Positions 36,313 through 46,665 of a DNA stretch of 64,000 bases are shown one piece after another (within the stretch, counting starts at the first letter, position 1; every line of letters begins with the position of its first letter). This stretch comes from Paramacrobiotus metropolitanus (Eukaryota; Tardigrada; Eutardigrada; Parachela; Macrobiotidae): assembly GCF_019649055.1 (NCBI RefSeq), contig NW_026570259.1, positions 558,001-622,000 of the forward strand. Reading direction: 5' to 3'. A program made the translations under genes and the position numbers. Below the pieces are notes generated by a model that saw only the letters and a program-made list of their open reading frames with translations, was not told where the DNA came from and searched no databases.

Positions 36313-36671
36313 ATGTTATTAATCGATTGTTTCCTTATCGGCGGAATCGGAAATCGATATGACAATCGGATCGATAATTAAACAGATTAATCTCCACCAT
36401 GAAAGGAATTCTCCGTGAAATCTCCACCATGAGCGGTTGTTATGCAAATCGACGGGATTAAATCAACAAATTTTCGGAATTAAATTAAACACTTCATCAT
36501 GAACCACAATCGATGTTGTAGTTCAGATCGACCATTAAAACAAATTTATTAATATTTTGTTTTTCGATTTCTGCCATAAAAATTAATTGAACAAATCGAT
36601 GCGATTATAAAATCGATACTCAAATCAAATCGGAAATCACACCACACAAAAATTGAATAATTTCCAACACA

Positions 36672-38102
36672 TTATTTGCGCTGTTGCGCCGGCGACGGCG
36701 GCACTAACTCGTAACACACATTATGCATCGTATCGAGGGTCATGACCAGCGCTTTTTGGCTGGCCATTAATCGAACAGTTTCTGAGATCGTCGCTTCCGC
36801 GCTCGCTGGTAAATTCGGATCTACCGCTTTTAAGTTTCGATAAATTTCCTTCATCGTCGCACCACCTGGCTTATTCAAATGTCGAATCATCGCTACGATA
36901 TTAGTCTGAAGAGTGCTTAGTATGATCGCTGGGTCGACTTGGCACCATGTACTTAGCCACGCCATCTTCGAACCCTACCAGCACTTTCGAGTTCTTAAGC
37001 AGCGTGTTCATAATCTGCTGCGTTACACTGATATCGGTAACCAATCGACGCCTGACAAATTCGGCATGTATCATTTCCACTGAAAATCGCGCCATCGTTT
37101 TATCGTCTCGCAAAAACTGACAAATCTGATCGGCTAACGGTACACTTTCTTCCACTGGTCGCGTATCAACTGCCCGTGATCGACTGTTGCTTGTCGGCTG
37201 CGGTTTTTCAGGAACAGCAAGTGTTTCTGGCAGCGGAACAAACCGCATATTCGGTACCGGAATCATCGATACTTTTGGCGCTATCGGTTTAGGAGGCGCC
37301 AAGACTGACGTGCTCGGCGACGGAATCACATCCTGAATCTGAACTTCCGGGATAATCTCAATCGATTCAGCAGTGCTCGATTTAATTCTTTTCACACGAG
37401 GGACTGGCACGATTTTAGCTGGCGATCGACGCGGGTCTGCAAAATTCAGTCTGCCGCGACGACGTGATCGTCGGGCCGTTTGCGGTTTACGCGTTTGACT
37501 CGGCGATTTACTCAACACACTCGCTTCGCTGCCGGTACTAGTTCGAGCATCGATGGCAATATTGAACCTTTCTCTGCCAACACGCCATAATCTGTATCAT
37601 TCGATTTTGGTTCATCGACAATCGTCAATCTGAAAGTTCCGCTGCCTTCTGAGGATGGTTCATCTGTCTGCAGGGTGCCATCTTCGGGCATTTCTGGTCG
37701 ACTTTCGACGGGAGCCACCGGTGGTAGCTGCACTGAATTATCGACTGCGGAAATCGCTTCTGACTCAAATTGCTGCACGTCGTTGCCTGAGTCGATCGGT
37801 TTCATCGTTCCAACTCCCTTACTCCTGCGATGTATGTAAATTCTCGAGAGATCCGTCTGTTGTTCGGCCGACTGCATTCCTGCAGTTTGCGTCCCAACCG
37901 ATCGATCATTACTTCTTTCTGACTCGATCTGTGCCCGCAGGCCTTCCTCAAAATTCTTCCGCTGAACCTGATCGAATGAGACGACTGGGAACAGTGCTTG
38001 TCTCATTGGATATTGTCCGATACTTCTTCTGAATGGATTGACATTTCGGCGATCCATGACTAAAATAAGCGCACACAATACTATGCGGTAATGCATGCAC
38101 AC
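36672..38102 (-). pseudogene. Element B extra ORF with two winged-helix-like segments
   Basis: Three overlapping frames (38102-37512, 37518-36901, 36965-36672) look like one gene of about 460 codons split by single-base frameshifts near 37515 and 36930. The N-terminal part is Ser/Glu/Pro-rich and probably disordered; a basic patch (RRSRRRGRLNF) follows. Two C-terminal segments each look like a compact helix-helix-helix-strand fold: LADQICQFLRDDK through FEDGVAKYMV, and LQTNIVAMIRHLNKPGG through MHNVCYEL. This resembles tandem winged-helix DNA-binding domains, but that is my reading of pattern, not an alignment. The ORF follows integrase directly. I know of no standard Ty3/gypsy protein with this layout. 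Confidence 0.5.
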
Positions 38103-38136
38103 ACTTTAGCCACAGTATCTACGTCGCTACATCGTT

Positions 38137-39990
38137 TTAATTAAATCGCGGTTTATTCTTCTTCTCCTTTTCGAGCTTCTGAAGAAACGCTTGATCTTCT
38201 GGCTCGATCGGCTCATCCACGGCGTTATCGATAGCTTCATCTTCATCGATTTTATCGGCCGTGCCATCTGTCTGCGCAGCGTGTGCAGGCAGGGCGAGGT
38301 CATCGGCCTTCGATTTAAACAGCGGATTTCGTAATTTAATTTTTAATTTACCGCTCGATTTTATTTTCGGCACTTTATCGTCATCATTATCGTTTTCCTT
38401 ATTCTCTCCACCATGAAGGGTGTTATGAGAGGACTTATCGATTTCATTCGCAACAGGTTCATCGATTATCATCTCAGTTTCTGCTGCGTCGTCAACTTCT
38501 GCCACTTCATCGTTATTCGCATTCACAAGTAAATCGTCATCCGAAACATACGGCTTTAATCGTGAGACCGTCACTTTTATCTTTTCTTTACCGCCCTGTT
38601 TCTGAATTATCGCTGCACCATCGTACGGAAAATCGATAATTTCATACGGACCGCCGTAACGATCGCGTAAACTTTTCGATTCACCTTTCTTCTTCGGAAT
38701 GCTCAGCCAAACGGCATCACCGATAATAAAGTCACATTGAGTTCGTTTTTTATCGAATCGATTCGCGGTTTTATCGTGCTCTTGTTGAATATAGATTTTC
38801 GCTAATTCATGCGCTTCAGTTAAGTTCGATCGAAGAGCATCCATGTACTCCTTAATCGTACCGTGCTCGACAGGAACGTTCGTTTTCGTCACAGTGTCGG
38901 CCTGAATAACCTGTTCCCGGCCGTACAACATATAGAACGGAGAAAATCGCGTCGTCGCTTGTACAACACGGTTCCTGGTCGATACGATAAACGGTAATAC
39001 CAAATCCCAATCGGTCTTATTTTTATCTTTAACATAAATCGATAACGAATCGGCAATCGTCTGCATTTGCCTTTCGACCAGGCCGCGCCCGATCGGATGG
39101 TATGCAGATCCGAAATGATGCGATATTTTTAATTCACAAAGTAACGATTGCATTAATCGACCCATAAAATAAGTACCCTGATCGGTATTAATTTCATGAG
39201 GCGCGCCATACGGCAGAATTACATCGTATAGCAGGAAGTTCGCAACTTCCCGTGCAGACTGAGTTTTAATCGGTTTAGCGATAACAAATTTCGTCAACTC
39301 ATCGACAACGACTGCAATATGGTCATTACCACGTTCGGTTTAAGGAAGCGGTCCCTTGATGTCCAGCTGGACGCGAAAGAACGGCTCACCGACTTTAACG
39401 TCTCGCAGTTTGCCAGGCGGGGCGCGACGGGGCGCCTTCCGGGCGTGGCAACCGCGACACTTTCTCACATAATCGTCAATATATGTCGTCATATTATGCC
39501 AATAATATCGTAAAGAAATCGCATCGTAAGTTTTCTTTAAGCCGAGATGTCCACTGGCTGGACTATCGTGCATCCCTTTCAGAATATCGAGTCGCCAGTG
39601 TTTCGGCACAACAAATCGTCGGTTAATTCGATCATTAGCTGTGGATAATCGATACAGTACACCCTGGTACATTTCGAACTCTGAATGTTGCTTTTTTACA
39701 AGCATACTTTCGGCACGACTTTCGATATCATGAATAATTTTCTCAAGACTGGGATCGCGTAATTGTTCATTTCGAAGAAACGTATACGAGGACTCTTCCG
39801 GTCGCATCTCGTCTGCAGGATCGCTCAACGACATTAGTCGTACCGTTCGACTGCTGAATTTATCGTCTTTTAGTTCGTCCCATTCATCCACTTCCTCTGG
39901 AGGGCCGACAGGGTTGCGACTCAGCGCATCGGCGTTGTCGCACTGTTTCTCGAATCGCTGAAATCTTATCCTCATCGGTACGAATGCCAC
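38137..39990 (-). pseudogene. Element B integrase (one in-frame stop) with acidic tail
   Basis: Integrase would join element cDNA to host DNA. The frame contains the remnant NADALSRNP that normally follows RNase H, then the zinc-binding HHCC module (GHLGLKKTYDAISLRYYWHN ... CRGCHARK). The catalytic core has D in QLDIKGPLP, D in INTDQGTYF and E in GRGLVERQMQTI. The GPY-type C-terminal motif is RYGGPYEI. A TAA at 39340-39342 interrupts the core just after the first catalytic Asp; the frame resumes at once with TERGNDHIAVVVDELTK, so this is a simple point mutation. The C-terminal tail (about 120 residues) is Asp/Glu/Lys-rich with no chromodomain that I can see. Confidence 0.85.
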
Positions 39991-41596
39991 TTTCCGATAT
40001 TACATGACCGAGAACATGTAACTCGGTCTTAGCGATGTGACACTTGGACGGTTTAAGCGTTAAACCGGCTGCACGCAATCGCTCGAATAATCGACGTATT
40101 TTTATGAGTAATTCGGCTATCGTTTTAGCGGCGCAAATTAAATCGTCAAGGTAACCGAAAATTCCTTCATCGCGTAGCGGACCAAGAATCTTGTCGATCA
40201 TCGCCTGAAACGTTGCAGGCCCGTTACAAACGCCGAACGGCATACGAAGGAATTCGTAGAGGCCGTCCTGCGTTATGAACGCAGTTTTCGCGATCGACTC
40301 CTCATCCATCGGGATTTGCCAGAATCTCGCAGAGCAATCGAAACCACAGAAGTATTTATTACCGGTTACAGCATCGAGTAAAACGTCAGGGTTTGGGAGG
40401 GGATAGCTGTTCTTTTTCGTGACGTTATTTAAAGCGATGTAATTAATACAAAATCGAGTGCCGATCGTACCGTCTGGGTTCTTTTTCACCGCGAGAACCA
40501 CGGGGAAACACCAGTCGGAAATTGATGGACGTATCACGCCTTGCTCAAGCATTTCCTTGACGTGCTCTTGGATGAAAGCACGGCCTCTCCAACTTGTTCG
40601 ATGAGGTCTCGATTTAATCGGTTTCGCATCACCAGTATCGATTGTAGGATTATAACACGTAACATTTCCGTATGGTCGTTTCGACGTAGGAAATAGATCG
40701 GCAAATTCGACAAACAATTCTTGAAACTGTTTCTTTTCAGCATCGGTTAAATCGGGATTTATATGCATTTCATTAATTGATTTTAAAACCTCGCTATGCT
40801 CTTCCAACGTACGCGGCTTCACGTCTGCTGTAGCAACTTCGGGGTCATCGTCCTCTTCATATGTTTCGATTATGCCAACCCAGGCGCCTTTTTTGACTTT
40901 CCGTCGAGACATCGAATGATTCGATACGAGTACTTCGAATTTACCATCGTTCGGTTTCCCGAGTCCACATTCCGGCACCATTTTGCCGGAAGAGTGCAGG
41001 CTAGGATTACCAATAAAAATGTGCAACGGTGTGTCCAACTCAGCATTCCGCCTCGTTGAGACTGACACCCACGTCGTACCTGGATCGATTGTGAAGTCAT
41101 CGACTGCGTAGACTTTCACCATTTTTCGTTTCGGGCAAGGATTAGCGATCTTACACACTTCGAACGCATCCTCGAATTCCCATTTATCGGTATTCGACTC
41201 CATTACAGGTATCGATTTCTGTGAATTTTCAACTTTATCGACTGGCGCATTATTCCAAGCAGCGACGATTTCTTTCGGAGTTTTATCGAGCAAAATTTTA
41301 TCGTATTTATCCGCTTCTGCTGCATATTTAGCTGCAGTTTCCTTCATCGATTGGCCAATTTTTAAAAGAGCCGACAACGATGTTGGCGCAGCGATTAAAT
41401 TCTTATTCGAATATCCTGGATACGTATCGTGGATATTATGTCCTCTGCTTTTAAAAACGTCATCGCTTTCTGGATAGTTAATCTTAACAGTATCGTCGAT
41501 CTTCGAATGTTTATCGTTCTCCACCATGAAAGGATCGGGTTTCGATATAAAATCGTTCGCTGGAGTCTTCTTGCTTTTTGCCACGCATGAGTGCAC
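39884..41596 (-). CDS. Element B reverse transcriptase, RNase H deleted
   Basis: The first half is a linker region of uncertain role. RT begins near PYGNVTCYNPTIDTGDAKPI. RT motifs in order are QGVIRPSISDWCFPVVLAVK, RFCINYIALNNVT (the family usually has Asp-Tyr-Arg here, so Asn and Ile are degenerate), FCGFDCSARFWQIPM, FLRMPFGVCNGPATFQ, and the catalytic FGYLDDLI. The thumb begins at LHVLGHVISESGI and then breaks off: near 39970 the sequence jumps to the NADALSRNP linker that belongs after RNase H, in another frame. Connection and RNase H, about 200-250 residues in the family, are missing, so Pol could not complete reverse transcription by itself. The polymerase active site is intact. Confidence 0.85.
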   Translation of the reverse strand: MHSCVAKSKKTPANDFISKPDPFMVENDKHSKIDDTVKINYPESDDVFKSRGHNIHDTYPGYSNKNLIAAPTSLSALLKIGQSMKETAAKYAAEADKYDKILLDKTPKEIVAAWNNAPVDKVENSQKSIPVMESNTDKWEFEDAFEVCKIANPCPKRKMVKVYAVDDFTIDPGTTWVSVSTRRNAELDTPLHIFIGNPSLHSSGKMVPECGLGKPNDGKFEVLVSNHSMSRRKVKKGAWVGIIETYEEDDDPEVATADVKPRTLEEHSEVLKSINEMHINPDLTDAEKKQFQELFVEFADLFPTSKRPYGNVTCYNPTIDTGDAKPIKSRPHRTSWRGRAFIQEHVKEMLEQGVIRPSISDWCFPVVLAVKKNPDGTIGTRFCINYIALNNVTKKNSYPLPNPDVLLDAVTGNKYFCGFDCSARFWQIPMDEESIAKTAFITQDGLYEFLRMPFGVCNGPATFQAMIDKILGPLRDEGIFGYLDDLICAAKTIAELLIKIRRLFERLRAAGLTLKPSKCHIAKTELHVLGHVISESGIRTDEDKISAIRETVRQRRCAESQPCRPSRGSG

Positions 41597-42054
41597 GACA
41601 GGAGGGCCAGAAGACGCGAGGGGGGTATCGATGCTTTGGATGTCCGGTGCAGCCGCCGCTGGGCTGCTTACCGGTACAACCGTAACGATTTTAGTTAATT
41701 CCGGTAATTGTCTTCAAATCGTATTCGCTTTGGCGTTTTAGATTTAATCTTATCGTGAGTTATCGATAGAAGTTCTTTAATTGGAACATCCTCGAGTAAC
41801 AGTTCGAGCGCGATCTTTCCGTCTTCAATAAATCGATTATGAATCATATCGACGGGAACATAGAGTCCACCAGGGGGCTGGATTTTATTATCGGGAATTT
41901 TTGTCGTAACTGATCTTGGAATTCATTCCAGTATTCGATTTCATGTTGGATATCGGTTTTGAGCGCCCAAAGTTCCGCTTTTGGCCGCTACGATGGCTCG
42001 ATCATCTTCATTCTTACGCGCCTCTTCAAGTCGTTCTTGATAGTCAGCGAGAAA
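41597..42054 (-). pseudogene. Element B Pol linker between protease region and RT, frameshifted
   Basis: No long ORF survives, but the minus strand has coding-like segments such as YVPVDMIHNRFIEDGKIALE and LLEDVPIKELLSITHDK in a different frame from the protease. This probably represents the decayed link between the protease ORF and the RT ORF. Confidence 0.45.
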
Positions 42055-43013
42055 CTAGTAATTATCTTGGACGGATCGCTGTATATCGTCGATAAATACT
42101 CGATATTCTTCATATAAATTTCCCCAGGCGTTAATTTTAAATTTATCGTTGGCGTTATGGACGAAATTTTTCCGTGCCACGGGCGTGGGGAAAAATTTCG
42201 CATTATCGCGATTACACGGAGGCACAAGTGCTTCCGTCTGAATCGATTTATTGGCCCTTTCGGGTATCGCATTAACCTTTACAGGTATCGTTTCCTTTAC
42301 AGGCATCGGTCCCTTTTCGGGTATCGTTTCCTTTGCAGGCATCGATTTAACCTTTGCAGGTATTGTGGTTGCAGTTTTTCTCCGTGCCACGGGCGCGGGG
42401 AAAACTGGAACCGGTATCGTAGCATTGATCGCAGTCGACGCAACATGTACACTGCTCGGACAATTTGAGTTCGATACGGTTTCTGGCGGAGGCTTACAGT
42501 CTCGCGCCAGTTCCATTTTTAATATCGAACTCTCACGAACAATATACTGGAATCGGACCAAGAAATCTTGGCCTAACAGTACTTATACTGAATCGTTTAT
42601 CGGTTTGACGTATAAGGAATGGGGTATCGTTCGATCTTTTATCGTAATCATTACGGCGCAGTAGTCGGTAACTGGAAAGCTACGAGCGCCACCAACGCCA
42701 CGGATATCCAGCGGTTTCGACAATGGGAATCGGGGGATTCGATTCACACGTAAGAATTCATCGGAAAGAAGAGATGTTTCCGCCCCTGAATCGATCAGCG
42801 CGTTAACCGCAGCTCCATCGACACTGACGACATGCATCAGCGCACGGGTTCGCTTTGGTTCGCATGAATTAGGTTTCAGCTGGGAAATCATACAGGTATC
42901 GTTATCGTTATTCGCATCGGTAATCGTATCGGTTATCATAAATCCGTTGATCGATATATCCGGCGGTTTGGGAGGTACAGGGACAGCAAAGCCGGTGTTT
43001 ACTGCCCGTTCCC
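42055..43013 (-). pseudogene. Element B protease and proline-rich extension, one in-frame stop
   Basis: The aspartic protease that would mature Gag-Pol shows the active site ALIDSGAETSLL (near 42800-42765). The closing motif VLLGQDFL follows immediately after a TAA at 42583-42585, so a single stop cuts the protease just before its C-terminal strand. The frame then continues to 42055 with a repeat-like Pro/Lys/Glu/Thr segment (units such as ETIPVKVNAIPE) encoded by a short tandem array at about 42260-42370, and ends in a segment with AWGNLYEEYRVFIDDIQ. The frame is -1 relative to Gag and is entered through the slippery site at 43014-43020. Confidence 0.8.
42162..42407. repeat. Pair of hairpins with a shared loop in element B
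   Basis: Hairpin 1 (42162-42200) has a perfect 12-bp stem, CGAAATTTTTCC / GGAAAAATTTCG, around the 15-base loop GTGCCACGGGCGTGG. Hairpin 2 (42372-42407) has a different, imperfect stem (CAGTTTT / AAAACTG plus mixed pairs) around the nearly identical GTGCCACGGGCGCGG. The same loop sequence adjoins the 3' LTR at 33250 and 33379. Confidence 0.8.
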
Positions 43014-45470
43014 GTTTCCCTGGCCGCCACCAAGGCCGCCCTTGGCACCACCGGCAGAACCGCCGGAGCCCCGAGCGTCTTGGCCGCCACCACCAGAACT
43101 GCCACCGTTCTGGCTGGACTGCGGTGCCTTATCGTTTGTCCACGAGTTCAATCCACGTCGATTTCCGTTATTTTGGCTTTGATAGTTATCGTTTCGACTT
43201 TGGGAATTTTCCCGGTTTCGGCGAAAGTCACTAGCATAACGGCGGCTGCCGTCAGCGTAGTGATACGCACAATAGATCGGATTTTGATCGCGTGGTACGT
43301 CTCGAAACTTACATTCGTCGATCGTATGGTTATGGACATCGCAGTTAGTGCACAGCTTATAGGAATCGCTGTTACCAGAACCACCGGAGTTCTGACGACC
43401 AGCGAAACCATCGCGACCACCAGATCCGCCTCCATTATTGCTGAAACCGCCTTGATTGTTTCCATCGCTACGGCCGAAGCTGCCGCTGTTTCCACCGAAA
43501 TTACCACGACCACGGGGCGCGCCACGGGCAGGTGACCGTGACCGGCCACCAAAGCCGCCGCCATCATTCGATCTGCCTTTCTGGCTACCACCGGCATCAG
43601 ATCGTGCTTCTTCAGCATCGACCGTATGCACAGCAGCTGAATCGTTCTTCGATCTCTCTTGAGTCTTTCGCGACTTATTATCGATAGGGACTTGGAAGCC
43701 GTCTGGATCGCTAGACAACAGATAACGAATATACTGGCGAAGCTGATCGATTGTTTCCGGCTGTTTCGTCATCACCTTATCGTACACTTTCTGATCGGTT
43801 TTCAATCCACGCATAACGAACGATACGAAATGTTCTGGATCGCCCTGGAAATTCGCTCGATCACGGAGTATTTCCATCGTCTGGAGATACTGCTCGAGCG
43901 ATTCTTGCCCAGGACGGTATGATCGATTTGTCAGTTCCGTCAACGCGTTAAATGACTTCTTGCTGTCACCGAATCGTTCAACCATCTTCGACAGAAACCC
44001 TTCGCTTGTAGTAGGTGCTGACGGCGAGGTCAACAACCCATCGAACCAAGTCAAGGCGTCGCCCTTGACAGCGTTAGCCAGATTGGCAAGTTTCTCCGAC
44101 TCGTCCCAACCGTTAGCTGTTGCTGCCAATCGAAATCGAAGTACAAAACTTTCGACATTATCTTTCGATCCACCAAACTTCGTTGGGTTAACCGTATTTC
44201 CCTTAAAGGTCTTAGCCGAATCGGCCTTGACCTCGGGCGCCGGTTTCGTGACTTCCTTTACGATTGTCACTTCCTTCTCGAGCTCGGCGGGAGAACGGGC
44301 AACCGTTCTTAACCTACCACCCACTGCCTTATCGATAACAGTTTTTTTAATCGACTGTCGACGACGAAATTCACCACTTCCAGTTGCTTCACCGGTGCGT
44401 TTTTCAACTACCGGCAAACAACCACGACTAATTCCGGTTCCGCATCGTTCAGTTCGCGACGGTTGTCCCCGATGTCCGGCAGGTTGTGCCGGACTAACAG
44501 GACGCGATCGCAACTGGTTTTCCAAATCTTCACACATCGTTTGCAAGGCATCGTAATCTGCCGCTAATCGATCGAACTTATCCTGAGCTTCATTACGCTC
44601 ACGACGGTATCGATCACGATCTTCCATAATCTGCTGCATTTCGGCGTCCTGTTGCATCTTGGCATGACCTGCCAAGAGCAGCTTTCCGCCATACTTCTTC
44701 ACCTTTGCCTCCAATTTCGTTTTCTCATCGACCAGTTCTCGTTGACTGATCACGACTCTATCCTGAAACTTCTGTCTTCCGACGCGTAATCGAGCAATCG
44801 TCCCTTCGTGTTCGGTAATCGTATCATCGCGTAATTTCAGAGCAGCTCTAAACGTGGAAATCTCTGCTTGCAGAGTTTTTAGACGTTCTAGAGCCTCAAC
44901 CAAAGTCGATTCATCACCACCATCGGTTTTATCGGCATTTGCACGAATGACTTTCTTTAATTCAGCGATTTCTTGGTGAGCCAACGCTAGCTCGTCCTGT
45001 AATTTACCAGCGACTTCACCCGCTAAACGCAGGTTTTGTGCGTACTCGGTGCCAGTCATCGCAGATTTATCAATCGAGAATTTTGCTTTTTCCTCGTGGT
45101 TTCCAGGCTCAATAGCCGACCGGAAACTCGTTTTACTTTCATTCGACGATGGCGATTTTTCTTTTCCAGCCTTACCAGGTATTTCGCCCATCGTCGGAAG
45201 CGGGCTGCGTCGTACAACCGTGCTTCGTTTGAAAGGCGTTCGCAAATCGACCGCGGTGGTGTTGTGGAGAGTGAGTTCGCCCTCACTGTCCACTTCACCA
45301 AGCGCATACGGATCGCTATAGTCTTCATTTCCCATAAGAGTCGAATCGATAGACATTTCGCTTGATCGAGAATCGTTCAAATTTCTTTCAGCAACTGATG
45401 AGTTATCGTTCGTTTCGTTATCGACCATATTAGGAGATTCTTTACGTTGACGCCGGGCGGTCACCGTCAA
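42999..45470 (-). CDS. Element B Gag polyprotein
   Basis: Gag packages element RNA and forms cytoplasmic particles. The 823-codon frame is intact. The N-terminal 120 residues are Ser/Asp/Glu-rich. A long coiled coil follows (about 125-330; for example EALERLKTLQAEISTFRAAL). The capsid-like domain (about 425-590) has KFGGSKDNVESFVLRFRLAA, ALTWFDGLLTS and SYRPGQESLEQYLQTME, a familiar Gag pattern. Then come Arg/Gly-rich repeats and one CCHC knuckle CTNCDVHNHTIDEC near residue 700, and a long Gly-rich tail. It starts within the end of ORF0 in a different frame. The stop at 42999 lies 12 nt after a slippery heptamer that would send some ribosomes into protease. Confidence 0.88.
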   Translation of the reverse strand: MTVTARRQRKESPNMVDNETNDNSSVAERNLNDSRSSEMSIDSTLMGNEDYSDPYALGEVDSEGELTLHNTTAVDLRTPFKRSTVVRRSPLPTMGEIPGKAGKEKSPSSNESKTSFRSAIEPGNHEEKAKFSIDKSAMTGTEYAQNLRLAGEVAGKLQDELALAHQEIAELKKVIRANADKTDGGDESTLVEALERLKTLQAEISTFRAALKLRDDTITEHEGTIARLRVGRQKFQDRVVISQRELVDEKTKLEAKVKKYGGKLLLAGHAKMQQDAEMQQIMEDRDRYRRERNEAQDKFDRLAADYDALQTMCEDLENQLRSRPVSPAQPAGHRGQPSRTERCGTGISRGCLPVVEKRTGEATGSGEFRRRQSIKKTVIDKAVGGRLRTVARSPAELEKEVTIVKEVTKPAPEVKADSAKTFKGNTVNPTKFGGSKDNVESFVLRFRLAATANGWDESEKLANLANAVKGDALTWFDGLLTSPSAPTTSEGFLSKMVERFGDSKKSFNALTELTNRSYRPGQESLEQYLQTMEILRDRANFQGDPEHFVSFVMRGLKTDQKVYDKVMTKQPETIDQLRQYIRYLLSSDPDGFQVPIDNKSRKTQERSKNDSAAVHTVDAEEARSDAGGSQKGRSNDGGGFGGRSRSPARGAPRGRGNFGGNSGSFGRSDGNNQGGFSNNGGGSGGRDGFAGRQNSGGSGNSDSYKLCTNCDVHNHTIDECKFRDVPRDQNPIYCAYHYADGSRRYASDFRRNRENSQSRNDNYQSQNNGNRRGLNSWTNDKAPQSSQNGGSSGGGGQDARGSGGSAGGAKGGLGGGQGNGNGQ
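43014..43020 (-). promoter_or_regulatory. -1 ribosomal frameshift site GGGAAAC
   Basis: In the Gag frame the minus strand reads CAG-GGA-AAC, so the canonical slippery heptamer G-GGA-AAC is positioned exactly for simultaneous -1 slippage. The -1 frame continues without a stop into the protease, while the 0 frame ends 12 nt further at 42999. I did not identify a downstream pseudoknot. Confidence 0.75.
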
Positions 45471-45918
45471 TCGCTTCCGGAATTACTGCCGATTTTTCAG
45501 GGAGAGAACTAGGCTCAGCGGTTTCCCGGGCAGGGACTTCCGACTGAACCTGTCGATGCTTCGTCCCATATCGAATGTTTACCGCATGAGTTACTGGAGG
45601 TGGGGGAACTACTACCTTCGGTTTCGTCGCTTTCTTAACTGCTGGCTTCGGTTTAACTGTCTGCGTATTTATCGACTCGCTTTCCTGATTTATCGCGTTA
45701 TTCGATTTGCTACGAGGGGAAAGGTTCTGTGCCATATTTTGCACCGAATCTACGATTGGCGAAATAAATCCTTTTCTTTGCTGTTCTGTTCGCGATCTAA
45801 TCATTTTCGAATCGATATTATTAAAATCAAATTCAAAATCAATCGCAAAACTCAGTCGATAATAATCCGAATTAAACTCACGATTAATTTTCAGATAATT
45901 TATCGTTTCAATCAACAC
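45442..45918 (-). CDS. Element B ORF0 upstream of Gag
   Basis: This 158-residue frame starts MLIETINYLKINREF, continues with a Lys/Pro/Val-rich middle (KKATKPKVVVPPPPV), and is likely disordered at its C-terminus. It overlaps the Gag start by 29 bp in another frame. It could be a small independent protein or the original N-terminus of Gag separated by a frameshift. No domain recognised. Confidence 0.45.
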   Translation of the reverse strand: MLIETINYLKINREFNSDYYRLSFAIDFEFDFNNIDSKMIRSRTEQQRKGFISPIVDSVQNMAQNLSPRSKSNNAINQESESINTQTVKPKPAVKKATKPKVVVPPPPVTHAVNIRYGTKHRQVQSEVPARETAEPSSLPEKSAVIPEAIDGDRPAST

Positions 45919-46647
45919 GCGTAATTAATCGATCAACTAATCCCATTTTTCAACAAAATTAATGATCGGGAATTTTCAAAAAGGTCAAAATCGCGATATC
46001 ACTGAGTCAACACGGAAAATCAAGAAATCAACGCACGAACGTCGAACAGTTGCAACGGGGCAAAAGTTCAAGCAGGCATCGACACGATTAACGACACATC
46101 CAAAATTTCGATTTTTTTTTACAATATTATTATCGCATCCGTTATCATCGATTTTCTCTTCCGATAAAGATCTTAACTTGCTTTTGCAAGCAGAACTTAC
46201 CAGAAATATCCAGGGGTCGTCGAACGTGTAGAAACTCGTCCGTGCTTCACAAATCCGTAGGTTCTTCAACTGCCACCACGCACTTCCTCAGGACTCAGCC
46301 GCTGATCGCAGGGCTTGTTAGGCGTCCTCCGATCCACAGGAATTCAGGAGAATCGTTCAATTGGGCTGGGTATGGGGAATAGCGTCGCTGATCCGTAGAG
46401 CAGCAACAGGTTGAATCGGGAAATTGGAATCGCTTATTTACGGCGGTGTCGGTGAATTTCTCCGCTCCAACACGCTATCGTACAGGGATCCACTAGGAAT
46501 TGACCGTTTGCGCCTAATTGTCGACACAAACAGATTGAAAAATACAAAGTAATCGTAACACGCGCTCTTCAGAAATAGGAAACTCGGCGCATCCACTCAA
46601 ACCACGCTTCTCCTTATAGATCGTAATATCAGTACAGGGTCGTTACA
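45919..46647. other. Element B 5' untranslated region
   Basis: About 730 bp lie between the primer-binding site and ORF0. Short ORFs here are incidental. Direct GATCCACAGG / GATCCGTAGA-like repeats are seen near 46330-46400. Packaging and translation signals would be expected here but cannot be recognised from sequence alone. Confidence 0.45.
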
Positions 46648-46665
46648 CGACACGCATCTCCACCA
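46648..46665 (-). promoter_or_regulatory. Primer-binding site of element B
   Basis: Immediately inside the 5' LTR, the minus strand reads TGGTGGAGATGCGTGTCG. It starts with TGG, complementary to a tRNA CCA end, with no gap after the LTR. I cannot assign the tRNA species without a host tRNA set. Confidence 0.6.
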
